The notes under the pieces are model-generated. The model saw only the letters and a program-made list of their open reading frames with translations. It was not told the origin of the DNA and made no database searches. Of a stretch of DNA of 64,000 nucleotides, positions 7,531 through 16,190 are shown in pieces. A program made the translations under genes and the position numbers. Origin of the DNA: Marisimplicoccus sp038147335 (lineage in GTDB: Bacteria; Bacteroidota; Bacteroidia; Flavobacteriales; Flavobacteriaceae); contig JAYQTK010000002.1 of assembly GCA_038147335.1 (NCBI GenBank), positions 124,001-188,000 of the forward strand, given 5' to 3'. Positions within the stretch are counted from its first letter, which is position 1. Every line of letters begins with the position of its first letter.

Positions 7531-8184
7531 CTCAACAATTTCTTTAATAATATTAAAATTAGAATGAGGTGAATCATTAAGGTTTATTGCAGATAGATGA
7601 ATCTCATTAAAGCCTGAACTTTTAAATTTTTGGAAATTATTCAAGCTAACTCCACCACCTGGCATTATTGTTATTCTACCATTTGAAATTTTATTATAAT
7701 TTATAAGATTTTCTAACCCTTTTTCTGCACTTAATTCATGACCTGAACATAGTATTCTATTAAAATCTTTTTCTATTAATAATTCAAGAGATTCTTCTTG
7801 ATTAGTAAGGAAATCAAATGCCCTATGAAATGTTAATTCGAAACCCTTTGTGATTTTTCTGAACTCTGATAAAATATCAGAGTTTAAACTTCTATCTTTT
7901 TCCATAAACCCTATAACAAACCCTTTAACATTATAAGCTTTAAACAAGTTGATTTTATTAATCATAAGATTATATTCTTGATCATTAAAAATAAAATCAC
8001 CTCCTTTTGGTCTTATCAATACATTTATTGGCAGTGATGAAATATTTATAGCCTCATTAAGAAATTGTTCTGATGGAGTTACTCCACCTATGCTATAATT
8101 TTCGCATAATTCTATTCTATGTGCTCCAGCGTTTTGAGCATTAGTTATTGATTCTATGGATGTTGCACATATTTCTATTTTCAT
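7519..8184 (-). CDS. cutC: CutC family protein
   Basis: A 221-residue TIM-barrel protein of the CutC family, first linked to copper tolerance in E. coli though its catalytic role is unclear. It begins with the family pattern MKIEICATSIESITNAQNAGAHRIELCENYSIGG split over the first two strands, followed by VLIRPKGGDF near 75, FHRAFD near 118, RILCSGH near 143 and IMPGGGVSLNN near 172. It is the first gene of a minus-strand run towards acn, 29 bases apart, but acn has its own promoter. No copper sensor or transporter is nearby, so a copper role has no local support. Confidence 0.9.
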   Translation of the reverse strand: MKIEICATSIESITNAQNAGAHRIELCENYSIGGVTPSEQFLNEAINISSLPINVLIRPKGGDFIFNDQEYNLMINKINLFKAYNVKGFVIGFMEKDRSLNSDILSEFRKITKGFELTFHRAFDFLTNQEESLELLIEKDFNRILCSGHELSAEKGLENLINYNKISNGRITIMPGGGVSLNNFQKFKSSGFNEIHLSAINLNDSPHSNFNIIKEIVELSK

Positions 8185-8277
8185 AATTTATTTTGAAGTA
8201 AAATTGCAGTGAATCATTTTTTTATTTAATTTTTTTTTTTTTGATATTTAGGTTAATATTAATATAGAAAAAGTTTA

Positions 8278-8308
8278 TTGCTAAACTTAATACTTATTAA
8301 TAGTTTTT
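8278..8308 (+). promoter_or_regulatory. Possible promoter of the GMC oxidoreductase operon
   Basis: TTG (8278-8280), a 20-base spacer and TAGTTTTT (8301-8308), one base off TAnnTTTG, end 15 bases before the ATG. Confidence 0.35.
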
Positions 8309-8323
8309 TTTAATTTAACATTA

Positions 8324-10039
8324 ATGGAAATAATCAAAAGTAAAAAAGAATACGATGTTATAGTTGTAGGGTCAGGAGCTGGAGGTGGAATGGCTACCAA
8401 GATTTTGAGTGATGCAGGAATCAAAGTTGCATTAGTTGAATCAGGACCTTATTTTGATCCTGCTAACCCAGATCAGCAAACACAACTTAAATGGCCTTGG
8501 GAATCACCCAGAAGAGGTGCCGGAACTAATAGAGCATTTGGTGACTTTCACATGTCCTATGGAGACTGGTCTTTGGATGGGGAGCCATATTCCTCTGTAG
8601 AAGGGACAAATTTTAGATGGTGGAGATCAAGGATGCTTGGTGGAAGAACTAATCACTGGGGTAGAATTTCATTAAGATTTGGTCCAAGAGACTTTAAGAG
8701 TAAAGACTTTGATGGACTTGGAGAAAATTGGCCCATCTCATATGAGGATATTAAGCCATATTATGACAAGTTAGATAAGTTGGTTGGAGTATATGGAACA
8801 AAAGAAAACATGTTTAATGAGCCTGATGGCTTCTTTCTACCACCACCAAAACCAAGGCTTCATGAATTATTCTACATTAAAGGTGCAAGAAAATCTAATG
8901 TAAAGGTTATGCCTTCAAGGTTATCTGTATTAACTAAAAGAATTAATAACGATAGAGGTATTTGTTTTTACTGTGGTCAGTGTGATAGATCCTGCTCAGT
9001 ATATGGTGATTTTTCATCAAGTTCATGTCTTGTTATTCCTTCTCTAAAAGGAGGAATGGTTGATTTGTATGTGAACTCAATGGTTAATGAGGTGATTACT
9101 GATAAAAATGGAAGAGCTACTGGAGTATCATTTATTAATAAGGAAAATGGTAAAGACTATAAAATTAAGGGTAAAATAGTTGTGCTTGCTGCTTCTGCTT
9201 GTGCTACTGCAAGAATTTTATTGAACTCTAAAAGTAAAGCTCATCCAAATGGTTTGGGTAATAGTAGTAATCTTATAGGTAAGTATTTACATGATACAAC
9301 TGGAGCTGGAAGAGGAGTGTTTATTCCTGAATTAATGAATAGAAAGATCTATAATGAAGATGGTGTTGGAGGTATGCATGTATATTCTCCGTGGTGGTTA
9401 GATAGTAAAAAACTTGATTTTCCTAGAGGATATCATATTGAGGTTAGCGGAGGTATGACCCTGCCTCAGTATGGAATTGGTTGGAACCCCAATGATTTTA
9501 ATAAGTTTTTTGGTTTAAGAACTGGTGGTTATGGAGATTCTCTTAGAGATGATGTAAAAAAATATTATGGTTCAACAGTTTATTTATCAGGAAGAGGTGA
9601 AGCAATTCCTTTAAAAGAAAATTATTGTGAGATTGATCCAGATAGTAAAGACAAATATGGTGTACCAGTTCTAAAATTTAGATATAAATGGTCTGATTTT
9701 GAATATAAACAGGCAAAGCATATGCACGATACATTTGAAGAGATAGCATATAACATGGGTGGAATTCCACTAGGGTCAAAACCAACAAAAAAAGATAATT
9801 ATGGAATTTCTATACCAGGCGAAATTATTCATGAAGTTGGTACCACAAGAATGGGTAATGATCCAAAGACATCTGTAGTAAATAAATATGAAAGACTTCA
9901 TGATGTTGATAATGTATATGTAGTTGATGCTGCTCCTTTTGTCTCTCAAGCTGATAAAAACCCTACTTGGACTATTATGGCCTTATCCTGGAGGACTTCT
10001 GAACACATTTTAAGTGAACTTAAAAAACAAAACGTATGA
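8324..10039 (+). CDS. GMC-family FAD-dependent oxidoreductase
   Basis: A 571-residue flavoprotein of the glucose-methanol-choline family, related to the large subunit of gluconate or sorbosone-type dehydrogenases. The FAD-binding Rossmann motif VIVVGSGAGGGMATKIL is at 12-28, the second FAD contact GGRTNHWGR near 105, and the C-terminal catalytic region has EIIHEVGTTRMG near 500 and NPTWTIMALSWR near 545. A cysteine group CFYCGQCDRSC near 215 is seen in the bacterial dehydrogenase branch. No signal peptide is visible; export might occur with the Tat-type partner gene, whose ATG overlaps this stop by four bases (ATGA). The true substrate is unknown. Confidence 0.88.
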   Translation: MEIIKSKKEYDVIVVGSGAGGGMATKILSDAGIKVALVESGPYFDPANPDQQTQLKWPWESPRRGAGTNRAFGDFHMSYGDWSLDGEPYSSVEGTNFRWWRSRMLGGRTNHWGRISLRFGPRDFKSKDFDGLGENWPISYEDIKPYYDKLDKLVGVYGTKENMFNEPDGFFLPPPKPRLHELFYIKGARKSNVKVMPSRLSVLTKRINNDRGICFYCGQCDRSCSVYGDFSSSSCLVIPSLKGGMVDLYVNSMVNEVITDKNGRATGVSFINKENGKDYKIKGKIVVLAASACATARILLNSKSKAHPNGLGNSSNLIGKYLHDTTGAGRGVFIPELMNRKIYNEDGVGGMHVYSPWWLDSKKLDFPRGYHIEVSGGMTLPQYGIGWNPNDFNKFFGLRTGGYGDSLRDDVKKYYGSTVYLSGRGEAIPLKENYCEIDPDSKDKYGVPVLKFRYKWSDFEYKQAKHMHDTFEEIAYNMGGIPLGSKPTKKDNYGISIPGEIIHEVGTTRMGNDPKTSVVNKYERLHDVDNVYVVDAAPFVSQADKNPTWTIMALSWRTSEHILSELKKQNV

Positions 10040-10756
10040 TGAAGAGAAGAGATAGTATTAAAACAATGATTCTTGGCTCTATTGGTGCTTCTATGACTCT
10101 AAAGAGCTGTATCACATCTGAGGATAAAATTGTTCTTGATCAGGTTTGGAATTATAGTTATGGAAGAACCCAAGACGAACTTAAATGGGATTATAAAGTA
10201 CTCACAGGTAAATTTTTTTCAGATACTGAATTATTAACAATAGAAAAAATAGCAAATATTATACTTCCACCTAATAATTATGGTAGCATTAAAGATGCTG
10301 GAGTAGTAGAATTGTTTGAAATTATTGCAAAAGATTTCAGTACACCAGCACATAATGAATATGGGGAAAAAGTTCTAAGACGAGGTTTAATTGTTTTTGA
10401 TGAGCTATGTAATGATAGATTTAATAAAGATCTTATTAGATTGCTCTGAGGTAGAGATTAAATCAATTTTTGATGATATAGCTTTTAGTGATAATAAGGA
10501 CAACGATATTCAAGAAGCAATCAGACTATTTGCAGTATATAGAGGAATGGTTCTAACTGGATATTTCACATCTGAAATTGGCATAAAAGATCTAGGATAT
10601 AAAGGAAATACTCCAAATGTTTGGGATGGAGTTCCAGAAGAAATTCTCAAAGACTACTCGGTTTCCTATGATAAGGAATGGATATCCAAATGTGTTGACC
10701 AATCAAAACGTAATGATATTGCTGAATGGGATGAGGATGGAAACCTCTTAACATAA
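10036..10756 (+). pseudogene. Gluconate 2-dehydrogenase subunit 3-like protein, frameshifted
   Basis: Two overlapping frames (10036-10449 and one continuing to 10756) together read as one protein of about 239 residues. The first half has a Tat-like signal (KRRDSIK followed by a hydrophobic stretch and SC) and FSDTELLTIEKIANIILP; the second has VLTGYFTSEIGIKDLGYKG and NVWDGVPEEIL, conserved motifs of subunit 3. The break lies near 10440-10450, where TTG CTC TGA GGT would need one base removed to continue as RL-SEVEIKSIF. Conservation of both halves suggests a recent indel or sequencing error; programmed slippage is possible but the site pairs poorly after a +1 shift. The start overlaps the GMC oxidoreductase stop, so they are one operon. 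Confidence 0.75.
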
Positions 10757-10919
10757 ATAAACCTGTATGAGAGTGCGATTGCGTAAACTCCTAAAAAACA
10801 GGATTAAGGCTAATCAAATATTCAAGGATCTATTCAAGATAGCTTGCTTTAGCATTTAAACTCACCTTTCTTAATTTAATACTCGTTGAGTTTACCAAAA
10901 ATCACTCATACAGGTTAAG
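10757..10919 (-). ncRNA. ssrS: 6S RNA (6S-Flavo type)
   Basis: The 178-base gap next to zapA folds as one long rod. A perfect 12-bp closing stem (AACCTGTATGAG, 10760-10771, with CTCATACAGGTT, 10905-10916) is followed by an internal loop and an 8-bp stem GTAAACTC (10783-10790) with GAGTTTAC (10888-10895); then an open middle and an inner GCTAA/TTAGC stem near 10812-10848. Closing stem, bulge and large central bubble are the architecture by which 6S RNA mimics an open promoter and binds RNA polymerase. Proximity to zapA is the classic 6S location. The minus strand is inferred from zapA, since the fold is nearly symmetric. Ends are approximate. Confidence 0.8.
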
Positions 10920-10934
10920 TTAAATGTATGAAGT

Positions 10935-11225
10935 TTAAATTGAATTATCAATATTATTTATCATTTTTAATACCATTTTTTCTAATTCAATATCTGAGTC
11001 ATTTGACTTGGATTTATTTTGAAGACTTTTTGCAGCAAATTGTATACAACTCATAGCTAGTAGATCCTGTTTATCTCTAACTGAATAGTTTTCTTCAAGA
11101 TTTTTAATAGTTTTTTCAATAAGCTTTGCCGCTTCTCTAAAATAGAATTCTTGAGATCTTTCAACTGTAAGGGGATATAATCTATCACCTATATTTAGCT
11201 TTATTTTTATACTATCGTTTTCCAT
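10935..11225 (-). CDS. zapA: Cell division protein ZapA
   Basis: A 96-residue cytoplasmic protein that binds and bundles FtsZ filaments at the Z-ring. The ZapA pattern is clear: KIKLNIGDRLYPLTVERSQE at 7-26, EAAKLIEKTI, then a coiled-coil C-terminal half starting at about residue 45 (DKQDLLAMSCIQFAAKSLQ). It follows a short coiled-coil gene with a 6-base gap and leads directly into the 6S RNA, an arrangement known in flavobacteria and, with 6S next to zapA, in gammaproteobacteria. Confidence 0.9.
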   Translation of the reverse strand: MENDSIKIKLNIGDRLYPLTVERSQEFYFREAAKLIEKTIKNLEENYSVRDKQDLLAMSCIQFAAKSLQNKSKSNDSDIELEKMVLKMINNIDNSI

Positions 11226-11231
11226 AAAATT

Positions 11232-11516
11232 TTAAACTGAAATTCTGTCAATGCAATAGTCAATTTCTTGAATTAAATAATCAATCTTATTTTTAAAATA
11301 TTGTTTATTTTCAGTATCATCAGATATAGCACTGACTAACTTAAGTTGTTTCTCTTTTGCTTGTATAACTTTTATTTTATTCTCTAGATCTTTATTTGAT
11401 TTTGCCAGATATTCATTCTTACTCTCAAGTTCTTGATTTAACTTTTTTAGTTCATTTAGTTTAGCTAATAATGTATTGAGTTTTTCATTTAAAGAGTTTA
11501 AGTTATTTACTAGCAT
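11232..11516 (-). CDS. Small coiled-coil protein upstream of zapA
   Basis: 94 residues, almost wholly alpha-helical: a Leu/Asn/Lys-rich heptad pattern from residue 1 to about 60, then a helix ending YCIDRISV. It is analogous in position and build to the small coiled-coil gene found before zapA in flavobacteria and might work with ZapA at the division site (ZapB-like in size), but no sequence motif proves this. A 6-base gap to zapA implies co-transcription. Confidence 0.65.
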   Translation of the reverse strand: MLVNNLNSLNEKLNTLLAKLNELKKLNQELESKNEYLAKSNKDLENKIKVIQAKEKQLKLVSAISDDTENKQYFKNKIDYLIQEIDYCIDRISV

Positions 11517-11564
11517 ATTAGATAAATATTATTTTAATGATTTCAATTTATAAAAATCTTAATT

Positions 11565-11572
11565 TAAATTTG
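11565..11572 (+). promoter_or_regulatory. -7 element of the M23 peptidase gene
   Basis: TAAATTTG is an exact TAnnTTTG match, ending seven bases before the ATG at 11580. Transcription would start about three bases before the start codon. No TTG is at the preferred upstream distance. Confidence 0.4.
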
Positions 11573-11579
11573 AAATGGA

Positions 11580-13244
11580 ATGAGGTTTTTTCAAAAATTA
11601 TTAACCAAATTATTGGTTCTTTTTTCATCTATTGTTATTCACTCACAAGAAGTTGACTTTCATCCACCTATAGATGCTCCATTTAATCTATCGGGAACAT
11701 TTGGAGAATTTAGATCTAGATTTCATACTGGCATTGATTTTAAGGGTGGTGAAGGAATAAAAATTTTTAGCATAGAAGATGGATATATTTCTAGAATTGA
11801 AGTTAGTCCTAGCGGATATGGAAAGGTAGTTTACATAACTCATCCAAACGGTTATAGCTCTGTATATGCTCATTTGAGTAGATTTAGCCCAGACATTGAG
11901 AAATATATTAAATCTGAACAATATAGATCTAAATCTTACACAGTAAAAAAGTTTCCAAAAAAAGATCAAATACAAGTTAAAAGAGGAGAGTTACTAGGTT
12001 ACTCAGGAAATACTGGAAGATCATTTGGTGCTCATTTACATTTTGAAATACGAGATACTAATTCTCAAGATGCTTTAAATCCACTGATGTTTAATTATAC
12101 ATATGAAGATCTTGAAAGACCAATAATTAGAGGCCTATATACTATTAATGAAAACAATACTCTTATTAGAGATTTACCTAAAAGAATCAGGATATCTAAA
12201 ACTAATGATTCAACTTATGTTGCTGATAATATAATCTTTAATGGAGATATAGGATTTGGTATAGATATTTATGATATACAGTACAAAAACTTATTTAATA
12301 GAAATGGTGTGTACAAAGTTGAACTTCTAATTGATTCAATTCAGAAGTTTTCTTATAGTATGGATAGAATTAAGTTTAGTGAAAATCATTATAAAAAACT
12401 TATGTATGATTATTTATCTCTAGTTAAAAATAATAGAAGGGTTTTAAAGGTTTATATACCTCCTAGGTCTAATTTGTCATTTTTAAAAACAAATGACTTT
12501 AATGGTATTATTAAATCTAATGAGATTATTAATAGTAAAGTAAATATTAAAGTAACAGATTGGAACAACAATTCATCTTATCTTGAATTTAAAATTATAA
12601 GCGCTGATACACTAAAATCTAATAAACCGTTAAATGGAATTGAAATATTGACCAATCAAAAATATGTTATTAATAAGGGGGAATCAGTTGTTGAAATTAA
12701 TAAGAATACGTTCTATGAAGATGTGCTTCTTAATATAACTTCTAAGGATGATACTATTGATTTAGGTGATGAAATAACTCCTTTTCGATCTTCAATTAAA
12801 TTAAAAATACCTATTGATGAAAATATAGATTCGCTTAGCTTAAGTCAAACTTTTATTGGTAAAATTGTGAACAACAAAATTAATTATATAAGCTCTAAGA
12901 TTAATGATTCATATATTACAGCCAATACTTCATCATTGGGAAGGTACATTATCTCAAGAGATTCTATATTACCAGAAATTAGACCGATAAATTTTAAAAA
13001 TAAATCAAACGTTAAGTCCAATAAAACACTAAGACTAAGGATAAAAGATGATAAATCTGGAATTAAAAACTATAAAGCGTATATAAATGGAAAATGGGCA
13101 TTGTTTGAATATGAACCTAAGCAAAATTTAATTTTCCATGATTTATCTGATTCAGTTATTGAAGATGGAGAAAATGATTTATTAATTGAATTTGAGGATG
13201 GTGTAGGTAATAAACAGACCTACAATACTAAAATTTATTACTAG
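11580..13244 (+). CDS. M23 family metallopeptidase (LytM domain), secreted
   Basis: A 554-residue exported protein with a signal peptide at 1-23 (ending VIHSQ). The LytM domain lies at about 35-170: zinc ligands His49 and Asp53 in FHTGIDFKGGEG, and the second pair in HLHFEIRD near 158. These enzymes cut peptide cross-links in peptidoglycan or act as regulators of amidases. A long C-terminal region (about 180-554) without catalytic motifs appears beta-rich, including DDKSGIKNYKAYINGKW near 488, an Ig-like fold typical of Bacteroidota M23 proteins. It is divergent from the zapA cluster and shares its stop (CTAG) with the convergent cysteine desulfurase gene. Confidence 0.88.
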   Translation: MRFFQKLLTKLLVLFSSIVIHSQEVDFHPPIDAPFNLSGTFGEFRSRFHTGIDFKGGEGIKIFSIEDGYISRIEVSPSGYGKVVYITHPNGYSSVYAHLSRFSPDIEKYIKSEQYRSKSYTVKKFPKKDQIQVKRGELLGYSGNTGRSFGAHLHFEIRDTNSQDALNPLMFNYTYEDLERPIIRGLYTINENNTLIRDLPKRIRISKTNDSTYVADNIIFNGDIGFGIDIYDIQYKNLFNRNGVYKVELLIDSIQKFSYSMDRIKFSENHYKKLMYDYLSLVKNNRRVLKVYIPPRSNLSFLKTNDFNGIIKSNEIINSKVNIKVTDWNNNSSYLEFKIISADTLKSNKPLNGIEILTNQKYVINKGESVVEINKNTFYEDVLLNITSKDDTIDLGDEITPFRSSIKLKIPIDENIDSLSLSQTFIGKIVNNKINYISSKINDSYITANTSSLGRYIISRDSILPEIRPINFKNKSNVKSNKTLRLRIKDDKSGIKNYKAYINGKWALFEYEPKQNLIFHDLSDSVIEDGENDLLIEFEDGVGNKQTYNTKIYY

Positions 13245-14383
13245 CTATTTATAAAGTCTTGAAGGGTTTCGATTAAATAATTAACTTCTTCTATTGAATT
13301 ATTATGAGAGAATGAAAATCTTATAGATGGTAGGTTCTTGAACTTTTCATTTTGTATTTCATTAAGAACATGCGATCCACTTGAACTACCTGATTGACAT
13401 GCACTTCCTTTAGAGCATGCTATACCTTTCAAGTCAAGATGAAAATCGAGCATTGAAGCTTTATCATTAGATATAGGAAAGCAAACATTTAATACAGTAT
13501 ATGTACTTTTTTCTAGATCTCCAGACATTCCATTATAGTGAATATCGGGGAAAAGATCATTAAGTTTTTCAATCATATGTCTTTTGATTGATTTAACATA
13601 CTCAATTTCTTTATCTAAGTTTTGAATAGAGATCTCTAGAGCTTTGGTCATACCAACAATGTTATGAACAGACTCAGTACCTGCTCTAAGTCCCCTCTCT
13701 TGAGGACCACCACAAATAAAAGATTTAATTTTTGTTGATTTATTTATATATGTAAAACCAACACCTTTGGGACCATGGAATTTATGACCAGCAGATGATA
13801 AAAAATCAATATTTAATGAACTTAAATCAATTGGATAGTGCCCAACAGCTTGAACTGCATCAGAATGAAAATAAGCATTATGTTTTCTACATAATTCTGA
13901 AACTGATTTTACATCAAGAATGTTACCAATCTCATTATTTATATACATCAACGATACAAGCTTAGGCTCATTATTTGATTTTAATATACTTTCAAGGTCC
14001 TCTATATCGACCTCTCCTTCATCCTTTAGGCTAACATAATGCACTTTTACATCTTTACTTTCAATTTCTTCAAGAGTATGAGTTATTGCATGGTGTTCAA
14101 TTTTTGATGATATTAAATGTTTAACTCCAAGGTCTTTAACAGCACATTTGAGTATTGAGTTGTCAGACTCTGTACCACCTGAATTAAAAATGATTTCTCC
14201 TGGTTCACAATTTAAAATTTTAGCAATTGATTTTCTAGATGTTTCAATATATGATTTAGCTGATCTTCCATAAGAATGAGTAGAAGATGGATTTCCAAAA
14301 CAGTTTTTTAAAACATCAGAGATTTCATCAACCACCTCATCTCTCACTTTTGTAGTTGCTGCATTGTCAAAATATACTTTCAT
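13241..14383 (-). CDS. Cysteine desulfurase, NifS/IscS family
   Basis: PLP enzyme that removes sulfur from cysteine as a persulfide for Fe-S clusters or tRNA thiolation. 380 residues. It begins VYFDNAATTKV; the PLP Lys is in SSAGHKFHGPKGVGF near 202, and the catalytic Cys in the loop GSACQSGSSSGS near 328. The loop length matches the IscS/NifS group rather than SufS. No isc or suf scaffold gene is adjacent, so the sulfur acceptor is unknown. It lies seven bases downstream of rocD on the same strand. Confidence 0.9.
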   Translation of the reverse strand: MKVYFDNAATTKVRDEVVDEISDVLKNCFGNPSSTHSYGRSAKSYIETSRKSIAKILNCEPGEIIFNSGGTESDNSILKCAVKDLGVKHLISSKIEHHAITHTLEEIESKDVKVHYVSLKDEGEVDIEDLESILKSNNEPKLVSLMYINNEIGNILDVKSVSELCRKHNAYFHSDAVQAVGHYPIDLSSLNIDFLSSAGHKFHGPKGVGFTYINKSTKIKSFICGGPQERGLRAGTESVHNIVGMTKALEISIQNLDKEIEYVKSIKRHMIEKLNDLFPDIHYNGMSGDLEKSTYTVLNVCFPISNDKASMLDFHLDLKGIACSKGSACQSGSSSGSHVLNEIQNEKFKNLPSIRFSFSHNNSIEEVNYLIETLQDFINS

Positions 14384-14389
14384 ATACTT

Positions 14390-15670
14390 TTATTCAAATT
14401 CTTTAATTGTTGAAGTTATGATACTAACACAGTCATACAATTGATCTTCAGTCATAACAAGAGGAGGTGCGAACCTTATAACATTTCCATGGGTAGGTTT
14501 AGCGAGTAAACCATTGTCTCTTAGTTTTAAACAAATATTCCAAGCAGTTTGACTGTCTTCAGAATCGTTTATTACAATTGCATTTAATAACCCCTTACCT
14601 CTAACTAGTTTAACTATTTTACTTGATTTGATATATTTATTCATTTCGGATCTAAATATTTCACCAAGAACTCTTGCATTTTGAGCTAATTTTTCATCAA
14701 TTATTATTTCAAGAGCCTTCTTTGCAATACTTGCTGCAAAAGGATTTCCACCGAAAGTACTACCATGTTGGCCAGGCTGTATAACTTCCATTATTTCAGA
14801 GTCACACAGAACAGCTGATATAGGATAAGTTCCTCCGCTCAATGCTTTTGCAAGAATTAATATATCTGGTCTAACATAAGTTGATTGCTGCTCACAGGAA
14901 GATTCACAGCTACAATTACCACAAGATGCAAGCAAAGATCCAGTCCTACCAAGACCAGTCTGAATTTCATCAGCAATCATAAGGACATTATATTCTGAAC
15001 ATAAGCTTCTGACTTTTTTTAAGTATTCAGGTTCAGGCACATTAACACCTGCCTCACCTTGAATAGGTTCAACCAAAAATGCTACTATATTTTTATCTTT
15101 TTTAAATTCATTTTCCAAAGCACTAATTTCTCCATGAGGTATGTGGATAAATCCAGGTGTATGAGGGCCAAAAAAATCTTTAGATCCAGGATCAGTAGAA
15201 AATGAAATTACAGTTGTTGTCCTTCCATGAAAATTATTGTTACAAACAACAATTTTTGCTTGATTCTCATCAACTTTCTTTTTTAAGTATCCCCATTTTC
15301 TTGATAATTTAATTGAAGTCTCAACACCTTCAGCTCCAGTATTCATAGGAAGTAACTGATCAAATCCAAATAACTTTGTTGCAAACTCCATATATTCACC
15401 AAGCTTATTATTATGAAAAGCTCTTGATGTTAAGGTAAGCGTCTCTGCTTGATTTTTTATTAAACTAACTAATTCGGGATGACAATGACCTTGATTAACA
15501 GCTGAATAAGCTGATAGAAAGTCATAATACTTTTTTCCATTTACATCCCACATAAATACACCCTCACCCTTTTCTAAAACAACTGGAAGTGGATGGTAAT
15601 CGTGGGCACCATATTTCTTTTCCAGATCTAGGTGAAATTGCGATAAATCTTTTGAGGTTTTTTCTATCAA
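14390..15670 (-). CDS. rocD: Ornithine aminotransferase
   Basis: PLP class-III aminotransferase converting ornithine and 2-oxoglutarate to glutamate semialdehyde and glutamate. Recognised from KYGAHDYHPLPVVLEKGEG, FLSAYSAVNQGHCHPELV, the motif NNNFHGRTTTVISFSTDP, FLVEPIQGEAGV, ADEIQTGLGRTG and the PLP Lys in ILAKALSGGTYPISAV. A Cys-rich insertion (SCGNCSCESSCEQQ) before the Lys strand could bind a metal. An ATG at 15727 would add 19 atypical residues and overlap the divergent DUF6452 start; I prefer TTG at 15670, giving 426 residues, close to family length. The start remains uncertain. Confidence 0.88.
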   Translation of the reverse strand: MIEKTSKDLSQFHLDLEKKYGAHDYHPLPVVLEKGEGVFMWDVNGKKYYDFLSAYSAVNQGHCHPELVSLIKNQAETLTLTSRAFHNNKLGEYMEFATKLFGFDQLLPMNTGAEGVETSIKLSRKWGYLKKKVDENQAKIVVCNNNFHGRTTTVISFSTDPGSKDFFGPHTPGFIHIPHGEISALENEFKKDKNIVAFLVEPIQGEAGVNVPEPEYLKKVRSLCSEYNVLMIADEIQTGLGRTGSLLASCGNCSCESSCEQQSTYVRPDILILAKALSGGTYPISAVLCDSEIMEVIQPGQHGSTFGGNPFAASIAKKALEIIIDEKLAQNARVLGEIFRSEMNKYIKSSKIVKLVRGKGLLNAIVINDSEDSQTAWNICLKLRDNGLLAKPTHGNVIRFAPPLVMTEDQLYDCVSIITSTIKEFE

Positions 15671-15682
15671 TTTAAATGAATT

Positions 15683-15710
15683 TTGATTTGTTATAAATAT
15701 AGTAATTTTG
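15683..15710 (+). promoter_or_regulatory. Promoter of the DUF6452-DUF6048 operon
   Basis: TTG (15683-15685), a 17-base spacer and TAATTTTG (15703-15710), an exact TAnnTTTG, end 15 bases before the ATG at 15726. It supports that ATG and makes the competing rocD ATG at 15727 unlikely. Confidence 0.6.
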
Positions 15711-15725
15711 AAAATATTTAATCTC

Positions 15726-16190
15726 ATGATTAAGAGGTATCATAATATTCTTTTCTTATTAGTAATAATTATTCTTGGATGCGAAAAAGATGACATTTGC
15801 ATTGAGGGGTCAGAAAATACTAGCAGAATAACAATAGGATTTATTGACTTCGAGAATAAGTCATCTAAGGGTATTAATTTAAATACTATAAGAGGTATTG
15901 GTATAGACTCCATTATTGAGGATTTTAATGGAGATAAATTAAAGCTTCCCTTAATGGTAAATTCAAATAAAACAAAATACGTATTTGAATTCAACGAAAC
16001 TTTAGACACTCTAATTTTGCATCATCAAACAATACATAAATACCTTAATAGATCTTGTGGATATATATCAAATTTTATTGTAAAATCAGATACTGAGATA
16101 TCAAAAAATCATGGTTGGATAAAAGAAGTAAGTATAGAAAATGATTCAATTTTTAATGAAGAAAAAACAAATATTCTTATTCATTATTAG
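15726..16190 (+). CDS. DUF6452 family lipoprotein
   Basis: 154 residues from the ATG at 15726. The lipoprotein signal (LFLLVIIILGC) gives the lipidated Cys near residue 18, followed by EKDDICIEG. The rest is a predicted beta-rich periplasmic domain ending LNRSCGYISNFIVKSD. The Cys before the lipid-anchored acidic linker and the late Cys-Gly match DUF6452, a Bacteroidota family of unknown function that is regularly next to DUF6048, as here. The two coding regions overlap by 35 bases. Confidence 0.78.
   Translation: MIKRYHNILFLLVIIILGCEKDDICIEGSENTSRITIGFIDFENKSSKGINLNTIRGIGIDSIIEDFNGDKLKLPLMVNSNKTKYVFEFNETLDTLILHHQTIHKYLNRSCGYISNFIVKSDTEISKNHGWIKEVSIENDSIFNEEKTNILIHY

Noticed and set aside
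10430..10450. Programmed +1 frameshift like that of release factor 2
   Set aside because: The site is CTC TGA without an upstream Shine-Dalgarno-like stimulator, and the Leu tRNA would pair poorly on TCT; an indel is simpler. Kept as a low-interest question only.
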